Under the pieces are notes generated by a model. That model made no database searches, was not told the origin of the DNA, and saw only the letters and a program-made list of their open reading frames with translations. From contig CACCVU010000002.1 in NCBI GenBank assembly GCA_902549495.1, positions 35,744-99,743 on the forward strand: 64,000 bases of DNA, given 5' to 3'. The stretch's first letter is position 1, and each line of letters opens with the position of its first letter. The stretch comes from an uncultured Pelagibacteraceae bacterium (GTDB lineage: Bacteria; Pseudomonadota; Alphaproteobacteria; Pelagibacterales; Pelagibacteraceae). The position numbers and the translations under genes were made by a program. Of this stretch, positions 58,672 through 64,000 are shown one piece after another.

Positions 58672-59784
58672 ATGAAAAAAAATGTTGCATTAATTTTTTT
58701 TTCATTAATTTTCGCAACAATATTAATTTATTTTTTGGTGTTTACTTGGGTTTCTGTAGTACAAAAATATAAAGATAAAAATAATTTTACTAATCTTGAA
58801 AATTTAAACTTTCATATACAGCTCTCCAATAAAGTTCATCATTTAAGAGGCCATAATTGGCCACACCATAAAAGAGAGATGTTTTGGAAAAAAGAAGACT
58901 ATTTGTTTACTGTTTTCTCTAAATTTGACAAGAATAAAGATAATTACTTAATCCAAGGTGACTCCTGGGCTGAGTATATAGTTTTTAAAGATTTTATAAA
59001 TAAGAGTCTGCAAAATATAGTTGAAAAAAGAGGAATAGGTTTAATAAACAGCGGTACATCATCTTATTCTCCAAGTCCTATGAAAATACAATTTAAAATT
59101 TTAGAAGAGAAATATGGTTTTAAGCCTGATTACTTAATTTCTATTATAGACCAAACAGATATTGGTGACGAGTTGTGCAGATATAAACACAATATTGTTG
59201 AAAAAGAAAATGGAACAGTAAGCCATATTAAAAGAGAGTTTAATACGGGTGCAGTAATGGATACTTCAAAATATTATACGTTTTCAAGAATTTTATTAGA
59301 GAATAAAAGGTTCATTAATTTTCATATAACAAACTATTATTTTTTAAAAACTTTTAATGAGATAAAAACAAGAATTTTTTATATCAAAAAACTTGGCTTT
59401 AAGGATAGCAAAAGTTATCAGTGTAGATTTCAAGAAATACAAAAATATCTTTATAATTTGAGTGAAACAGATAAAAATTATTTTAAAAAAAGAACTCAGG
59501 AATATTTTGATTTTTTAAATTCAAAAAAATACTTAAAGAAAATTTTCGTGGTGACCTTCCCACATGAAAAACATTTGAATGAAGAATATAAAGTAAACAT
59601 TTCAGAAATTATTAATGAACTCGATTTTCACTCTAAAATTGTACATATTAATTTCAATGACATAATCCAAAAAAATCAATTTCAAATCGACAATATATAT
59701 GAGTTAAACGACCCAGCTTCGCACTTAAACGAAGCTTCTCACGCTTTATATGTGAAAAAAATTTTTGAAATTATCAATCGGTAA
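58672..59784 (+). CDS. Membrane-anchored SGNH-hydrolase-like protein (paralogue B)
   Basis: A 370-residue protein with one N-terminal membrane helix (about 5-27) and an extracytoplasmic domain. The SGNH-type blocks are 'YLIQGDSWAEYI' (Ser98) and 'NDPASHLNEASH' (D347, H351). 'NKVHHLRG' and 'IDQTDIGDELCRYKHN' are shared nearly word for word with the equal-length gene at 26903-28015, so the two are paralogues ~30 kb apart. No family name is recognised; DltD/AlgX-like acyl transfer to a surface polymer is inferred. It follows nrdB by 23 bases with no functional link apparent. Confidence 0.72.
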   Translation: MKKNVALIFFSLIFATILIYFLVFTWVSVVQKYKDKNNFTNLENLNFHIQLSNKVHHLRGHNWPHHKREMFWKKEDYLFTVFSKFDKNKDNYLIQGDSWAEYIVFKDFINKSLQNIVEKRGIGLINSGTSSYSPSPMKIQFKILEEKYGFKPDYLISIIDQTDIGDELCRYKHNIVEKENGTVSHIKREFNTGAVMDTSKYYTFSRILLENKRFINFHITNYYFLKTFNEIKTRIFYIKKLGFKDSKSYQCRFQEIQKYLYNLSETDKNYFKKRTQEYFDFLNSKKYLKKIFVVTFPHEKHLNEEYKVNISEIINELDFHSKIVHINFNDIIQKNQFQIDNIYELNDPASHLNEASHALYVKKIFEIINR

Positions 59785-59840
59785 AATTTACTTATTTAAA
59801 ATCTTTTAAAGATGCATGGTGCAAGGTTTTTGCTTTATAA

Positions 59841-60563
59841 TTATTTTTCCCAATCAAATTTTGGGAAGGTATCAAATACCTGGAGAACTTTATTAGACCA
59901 TTGGTTGCAAATTTTTTTGTAATCTTCATCAGATGTATTTAAACATTTAAGGTAAGATAATTTTTTTTGGTCTTTTTTATAGACAGCAATATCAATTGGT
60001 GGACCAACTGTTAAATCACTTTTAAGTGTTGAGTCCATAGATATTAATGCACATCTAGATGCATCACCTATCGATACATTGGGTGTTATAACTCTATCGA
60101 GTATAGGTTTTCCGTACTTTACTTCACCAATTACTAAATAAGGCTTACTATCTGCTGGTCTAATATAATTTCCTTGAGGATAAACTAAGTACAATTCTAA
60201 ATCTTGACCTCTTATTTGCCCTCCAATAATGAATGTAGCTCCTAGAACAAGGCTATCAGTGTTCACTCCGTCCGGAGATGAATGTTTAATTGTAAGTTTT
60301 CCAACATATGATGCTATTTGCTCAAAATCTTTACATTTATTTAAATTTAAAGAGGAATTATCTTTTATATCCTTCTCAATAGACTTGAAGACCGCCTGAG
60401 ATGTTGCCAAGTTTCCTGAAGTAACAATTACAACAGTTCTATCTCCTACATCGTAAGTAAGCATTTTAGAGTATATGTTTACATTATCTAAACCGGCGTT
60501 TGTTCTGGAGTCAGAAGCTAAAACAACACCATCATTTGTCTTAATGCCTATACAATATGTCAT
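59841..60563 (-). CDS. Anbu proteasome-like peptidase
   Basis: A 240-residue Ntn-hydrolase of the Anbu family. It starts 'MTYCIGIKTNDGVVLASDSR', with Thr2 as nucleophile after Met removal, and continues 'TNAGLDNVNIYSKMLTYDVG'. 'LVLGATFIIGGQIRGQDLEL' and 'GDASRCALISMDSTLKSDLT' are characteristic. Anbu forms open rings and usually stands in an operon with a transglutaminase-like protein, an alpha-E protein and a circularly permuted ATP-grasp; here only the ATP-grasp is found, and it is divergent. Confidence 0.92.
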   Translation of the reverse strand: MTYCIGIKTNDGVVLASDSRTNAGLDNVNIYSKMLTYDVGDRTVVIVTSGNLATSQAVFKSIEKDIKDNSSLNLNKCKDFEQIASYVGKLTIKHSSPDGVNTDSLVLGATFIIGGQIRGQDLELYLVYPQGNYIRPADSKPYLVIGEVKYGKPILDRVITPNVSIGDASRCALISMDSTLKSDLTVGPPIDIAVYKKDQKKLSYLKCLNTSDEDYKKICNQWSNKVLQVFDTFPKFDWEK

Positions 60564-60668
60564 GGTGAATTCTTATTTAAAAAACAGTAATTATTCAATT
60601 CTTAATTATCATAGCTATTATCGAATTTGTGCATTTGATAAAGGCATTAAACTATAAAGAATTGTAAC

Positions 60669-62111
60669 ATGGTTAATTTGTGGAAAAAATATGACTCTAA
60701 AAAAACTTATGACGAGTACCTTAACTCTGATCACAAGTTGCGTAAACAAGCTGTAATTATATCTCATATTTTAGAGAGGCACGGGATTAAGAAGTTAAAT
60801 GAAATTGAAAAGAATTGCGCGAGCACAATTAATGCCAGAGGAATAAATTTTCGAGTTTATTCATCAGGAAAAAAACTTCAGGAAAAAAAATGGCCTCTAG
60901 ATATCATTCCAAGAATTATTCTAAAAAAAGATTGGTCTAAAGTTTCAAAAGGATTATTACAAAGAGTTAAAGCTCTAAATCTTTTTATAGATGATGTTTA
61001 TAACGATAGAAAAATTTTTAAAGATAATATTATACCTGAAGAATTAGTTTTTAATTCACCGTTTTACTTAAGAGAGTGTTACGGCTTCTCCCCTAAATAC
61101 AAAGCTTGGTCGAATATCTCAGGAATTGATTTAATTAGAAATATCAATGGTGAGTTCATGGTTCTTGAAGATAATTTAAGAGTTCCTTCAGGAGTTTCTT
61201 ATATGCTTGAAAATCGGATGGTGATGAGAGATGTTTTTCCTGAATTATTCACTAAATATAAAGTTTCCTCAGTTCATCAATATCCAAATAAATTATATCA
61301 CTGCATGCTTGAATGTGTTCCTCGAAAAACAAGAAACCCACATATGTGTGTGTTAACTCCGGGACGGTATAACTCAGCTTATTTCGAACATAGATTTTTA
61401 GCTGAACAAATGGGTATTGCTCTTGTTGAGGGAAAAGATTTATTTGTTGAAAAAGACTTTGTTTATATGAAAACTGTAACAGGTCCAATGAAAGTTGATT
61501 GTATATATAGAAGAATTGACGATAACTTCTTAGATCCAAAAGTTTTTTATAAACATTCTTTATTGGGAGTGCCTGGTTTATTTAAATGTTGGCGTAAAGG
61601 CAATGTTGGTATTGTAAACGCACCTGGAACAGGGATAGCAGATGATAAAGCAATTTATTCTTATGTTGATAAAATGATTAAATTTTATTTAGACGAGGAA
61701 CCAAAACTAAAACAAGTCCAAACTTTTTTGTGCAGAAAAAAAATTCATAAAGATCATGTTATTGAAAATATTTCTAAACTAGTTGTAAAACCTACAAATG
61801 GATCGGGTGGTAATGGAATATTGATTGGTCCTAAAGCTTCAAAGGAAGAAAGAGAAAAAATGATTGATAAAATTAAATCTAAGCCAAGCGATTATATTGC
61901 TCAACCATTAGAAATTTTATCTACTAATCCCACAATTTCTGAAGAGGGAATTGAGCCTAGACATTTAGATTTAAGACCATTTGTATTAACTGGTAAAAAA
62001 TCTTGGGTTACAACTGGTGGACTTACTAGGGTGGCTCTTAAAAGAGGAAGCACAATCGTTAACAGTTCTCAAGGCGGTGGCTCTAAAGATACTTTAGTTA
62101 TTGAAAGATAA
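60669..62111 (+). CDS. Circularly permuted ATP-grasp protein (Anbu-associated)
   Basis: A 480-residue circularly permuted ATP-grasp type 2 protein. 'LFIDDVYNDRKIFKDNIIPE', 'SGIDLIRNINGEFMVLEDNL', 'VPSGVSYMLENRMVMRDVFP' and 'LVVKPTNGSGGNGILIGPKA' (the ATP-binding loop) are typical, ending with 'INSSQGGGSKDTLV'-like residues. The family is thought to ligate amino acids or peptides, perhaps tagging Anbu-related substrates. Divergent from the Anbu gene with 105 bases between. The usual alpha-E and transglutaminase partners are missing here. Confidence 0.9.
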   Translation: MVNLWKKYDSKKTYDEYLNSDHKLRKQAVIISHILERHGIKKLNEIEKNCASTINARGINFRVYSSGKKLQEKKWPLDIIPRIILKKDWSKVSKGLLQRVKALNLFIDDVYNDRKIFKDNIIPEELVFNSPFYLRECYGFSPKYKAWSNISGIDLIRNINGEFMVLEDNLRVPSGVSYMLENRMVMRDVFPELFTKYKVSSVHQYPNKLYHCMLECVPRKTRNPHMCVLTPGRYNSAYFEHRFLAEQMGIALVEGKDLFVEKDFVYMKTVTGPMKVDCIYRRIDDNFLDPKVFYKHSLLGVPGLFKCWRKGNVGIVNAPGTGIADDKAIYSYVDKMIKFYLDEEPKLKQVQTFLCRKKIHKDHVIENISKLVVKPTNGSGGNGILIGPKASKEEREKMIDKIKSKPSDYIAQPLEILSTNPTISEEGIEPRHLDLRPFVLTGKKSWVTTGGLTRVALKRGSTIVNSSQGGGSKDTLVIER

Positions 62112-62116
62112 ATTTC

Positions 62117-63127
62117 CTAACATCCTTTAAATGAAGCGTACATACTCTGTAAAAGTTCAGAGTACATGCCTTTGCCTTTATCTAAAGTCGCACCAAGAGG
62201 ATCTAAAACAGCAGTTTTAATTTTAGTGTCTTTCGCTATTGATTTTATAATTGCTGGATTGAATTGAGGTTCTGAAAAAAGGCAATTAACTTTCTCATGT
62301 TCAATTACTTCCCTAATTTCAGATAATTGCTCAGCTCCAGGCAAAACATCTGGATTTACTGTTAAAGCTCCAAGAACCTTAATACCAAATCTATTTTCAA
62401 AATATTGGTAAGCATCATGGAAAACTACAAATCTAAGATTTCCTTTTAGATCTCTTTTAATATTTTTTGTCAAATTATCTAATTCAGACTGAGCTTTTTT
62501 AGAATTAGCTTTATATTTAGAGCTGTTATCTGGATCTAATTTAACTAATTGTTTTTCGATTTCTTTAACAATTACTTTAGCATTCATTGGATCTAACCAA
62601 ACATGTGGATCGTGTTCACCGTGAGCATGTCCCTCATGCCCGTGATCATCATGTTTAGCTTTTTTATGACCATGATCATCGTGTTTCTTTTCTTTATGAC
62701 CGTGTCCGTGATCATCATGTTTTTTCTCTTTATGACCGTGTCCATGATCATCATGACCTTCAAATATATTTTTTTCTCTAAACTTAAGTTTTTTAACTCC
62801 ACTTAAGTCCATTATTTCTAGATTAACAGCCTTTTTAGCAATTGTATTTAATGGTTTTTCTAGGAATGCCTCTAAATCTTCACCAACCCAAATAATCAAG
62901 TCAGCTTTTTCAATCATTTTTGCATGTGAAGGTTTAAGGCTAAATCCATGTGGTGAATTATAGCCGTCAACAATTACATCAGGTTTACCTACACCATCCA
63001 TTACGTAACTAGCTAAAGAATGAATAGGTTTTATCGATGTAACCACATTTACATCCGCGTTCACAGAAGACTTAAGCCCAAAGATTAAAAAGATAGTTAT
63101 TGTAAGCTTTGAAATTTTGTTTAACAT
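62117..63127 (-). CDS. znuA: Zinc ABC transporter substrate-binding protein
   Basis: About 336 residues from ATG 63127; the frame opens at 63148, but that ATG lies inside a Zur box and before the signal peptide ('LTITIFLIFGLKSSVNA'). A cluster A-I metal binder: His in 'SIKPIHSLASYV', 'DPHVWLDPMNAK' and 'VVFHDAYQYFENRFG' plus Asp near 'AVLDPLGA'. A His-rich loop with 18 His in 51 residues (about 125-175) is the zinc-shuttle loop typical of ZnuA. It gathers zinc in the periplasm for ZnuBC. Divergent from znuC. Confidence 0.96.
   Translation of the reverse strand: MLNKISKLTITIFLIFGLKSSVNADVNVVTSIKPIHSLASYVMDGVGKPDVIVDGYNSPHGFSLKPSHAKMIEKADLIIWVGEDLEAFLEKPLNTIAKKAVNLEIMDLSGVKKLKFREKNIFEGHDDHGHGHKEKKHDDHGHGHKEKKHDDHGHKKAKHDDHGHEGHAHGEHDPHVWLDPMNAKVIVKEIEKQLVKLDPDNSSKYKANSKKAQSELDNLTKNIKRDLKGNLRFVVFHDAYQYFENRFGIKVLGALTVNPDVLPGAEQLSEIREVIEHEKVNCLFSEPQFNPAIIKSIAKDTKIKTAVLDPLGATLDKGKGMYSELLQSMYASFKGC
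62603..62755 (-). repeat. His-rich tandem repeats inside znuA
   Basis: About 12-codon units encoding KHDDHGHGHKEK-like blocks, two nearly perfect and two shorter, giving the zinc-shuttle loop of ZnuA. Expansion or loss of whole units would keep the frame, so length variation between strains is expected. Confidence 0.85.
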
Positions 63128-63133
63128 AAGATT

Positions 63134-63164
63134 GTTATAATGTAACATTTGTTATAATATAACA
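63134..63164. promoter_or_regulatory. Two Zur boxes between znuA and znuC
   Basis: GTTATAATGTAACA (63134-63147) and GTTATAATATAACA (63151-63164) are near-identical palindromic sites, 17 bases apart centre to centre. They match the GTTATAATATAAC-type box bound by Zur in alphaproteobacteria. They lie 7 bases before the znuA start and 24 before the znuC start, so one cluster should repress both divergent genes when zinc is sufficient. Confidence 0.85.
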
Positions 63165-63187
63165 CTTTAACCGTCAAGGTTTAATTT

Positions 63188-63940
63188 ATGAAAAATGAAA
63201 ATAAAAAGACTCTTCTCCAAGTTGAAAAAGCTGGTCTTTCTATAAACTCTAAAATACTAGTAGAGGGAGTTTCTTTTGAAGTCCGAGAAGGTGAGATCGT
63301 CACTTTAATTGGTCCAAACGGATCAGGAAAATCTACAACAGCAAAAATAGCTTTAGGAATTCACAAAAATATAATGGGTGATGTAAAAAAATTTACTAAT
63401 AAGATCGGTTATGTACCTCAAAAAATATCAATCGATTGGACTTTACCAATAAGAGTAATTGATTTCATGTTTTTGACTAAAGATTTAAACAACGAGCAAA
63501 TTAGTGATGCCCTAAATTTAACGGGCGTTGAACATTTAAAGCAGAAGAGTTTAAGTAACCTCTCAGGTGGCGAGTTTCAAAGAGTTTTAATTGCAAGAGC
63601 TATTGCAAAGAAACCTGAGCTTTTAGTTTTAGATGAACCTGTTCAGGGCGTAGACTTTAAAGGAGAAGTAGCTATTTATGAATTGATCAAGAAAATTTCA
63701 GAAGATCTCAGTTGTGGAATACTTTTAATTTCCCACGATTTACATATGGTAATGTCAGCTACTGATCATGTAATTTGTCTAAATGGACACGTGTGTTGTT
63801 CTGGTAAACCACACATTGTTGCTCAAGACGAAAAGTATAAAGAATTATTTGGAGACCGTGCATCAAAGGTCCTTACTCTATATGAGCATAAACACGATCA
63901 TACTCATTCGCAAGATGGAACAATAAACCGAAAGCAATAA
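63188..63940 (+). CDS. znuC: Zinc ABC transporter ATP-binding protein
   Basis: A 250-residue ABC ATPase: Walker A 'LIGPNGSGKSTTAKIALGI', Q-loop 'IGYVPQKISIDWTLPI', signature 'LSNLSGGEFQRVLIARAI', Walker B 'LLVLDEPVQGVDFKGE' and H-loop 'LLISHDLHMVMS'. The His-rich tail ('EHKHDHTHSQDG') is usual for ZnuC and fits zinc. It energises zinc import through ZnuB, whose gene starts 3 bases downstream. Confidence 0.96.
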   Translation: MKNENKKTLLQVEKAGLSINSKILVEGVSFEVREGEIVTLIGPNGSGKSTTAKIALGIHKNIMGDVKKFTNKIGYVPQKISIDWTLPIRVIDFMFLTKDLNNEQISDALNLTGVEHLKQKSLSNLSGGEFQRVLIARAIAKKPELLVLDEPVQGVDFKGEVAIYELIKKISEDLSCGILLISHDLHMVMSATDHVICLNGHVCCSGKPHIVAQDEKYKELFGDRASKVLTLYEHKHDHTHSQDGTINRKQ

Positions 63941-63942
63941 TC

Positions 63943-64000
63943 ATGTTTGATGATTTTTTTATAAGAGCTTTATTTGCAGGAATTGGTATCGCTTTGATAA
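63943..64000 (+). CDS. znuB: Zinc ABC transporter permease, N-terminal fragment
   Basis: ATG 63943 begins MFDDFFIRALFAGIGIALI and runs off the window edge. 'FFIRALFAGIGIAL' is the conserved first helix of ZnuB-type ABC-3 permeases, and its position straight after znuC confirms the call. Only 19 codons are visible. Confidence 0.88.
   Translation, partial: MFDDFFIRALFAGIGIALI

Noticed and set aside
62640-62760. CRISPR-like repeats
   Set aside because: The repeated units are in-frame codons of the ZnuA His-rich loop, without unique spacers between them.
62603-62806. Met/Ile/Phe-rich ORFs on both strands at the ZnuA His loop
   Set aside because: They arise from the repeated His/Asp codons in shifted frames and have no independent support.

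Overview
The window reads as part of the streamlined chromosome of a marine alphaproteobacterium, most likely SAR11 (Pelagibacterales). The DNA is very AT-rich and nearly gap-free, and neighbouring genes often share 1-13 bases. The gene content fits that group: two tandem ammonium transporters, three TauE/SafE-type exporters, several small MFS carriers, a CADD-like enzyme, dTDP-sugar genes and an AcuI-like reductase. This placement is inferred from content and style; there is no rRNA in the window. No intergenic stretch exceeds 300 bases. The longest, 14520-14757, appears to hold a structured RNA. I see no insertion sequences, prophage or CRISPR.

Layout. 1-6.3 kb: an SDR tail, a TPR lipoprotein-like gene, DUF2237, a 2OG oxygenase, hisI, folE, acuI-like, a LysR regulator, rseP and HU. 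6.4-9.2 kb: two amt genes, each followed by a clear terminator. 9.2-18 kb: housekeeping genes (recX, cysQ, mnmA, a MetC-like enzyme, an MFS carrier) plus three very small genes, at 12271-12414, 13179-13352 and 15474-15557, and the candidate RNA. 18-22.9 kb: a short intergenic region with DnaA boxes and phased repeats, a CADD homologue (probable self-sacrificing pABA synthase), two TauE exporters, an M23 peptidase, a TerC protein and an enoyl-CoA hydratase. 23.8-26.2 kb: seven tightly packed small genes, a secreted protein and a four-helix membrane protein among several ferredoxin-like alpha/beta-barrel proteins. 29.8-38.3 kb: an AT-rich surface-glycan island around tRNA-Met, with glycosyltransferases, methyltransferases and rfbCDAB.

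38.3-44.7 kb is a coherent metabolic module. A SpeD-SpeE fusion makes spermidine and releases methylthioadenosine. MtnP splits this into adenine (recovered by Apt) and methylthioribose-1-phosphate, which MtnA isomerises. A class II aldolase family enzyme then dehydrates or cleaves it. 44.7-47.1 kb: further glycosyltransferases. 47.2-55.5 kb: a thioredoxin-like protein, gamma carbonic anhydrase, a secreted polysaccharide-lyase-like protein, rpoZ, dus and phosphomannomutase. 55.5-58.6 kb: nrdAB behind a promoter region with four copies of one motif. 58.7-64 kb: an SGNH-like membrane protein that is a paralogue of the one at 26.9-28.0 kb, an Anbu proteasome-like peptidase beside a circularly permuted ATP-grasp gene, and the Zur-box-controlled znuA / znuCB zinc uptake locus, whose last gene runs off the window.

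The best candidates for something undescribed are the small-protein operon at 23.8-26.2 kb, the RNA at 14.6-14.8 kb, the 27-residue basic peptide at 15.5 kb and the paired SGNH-like proteins. All functional statements rest on reading motifs by eye; no searches were run.
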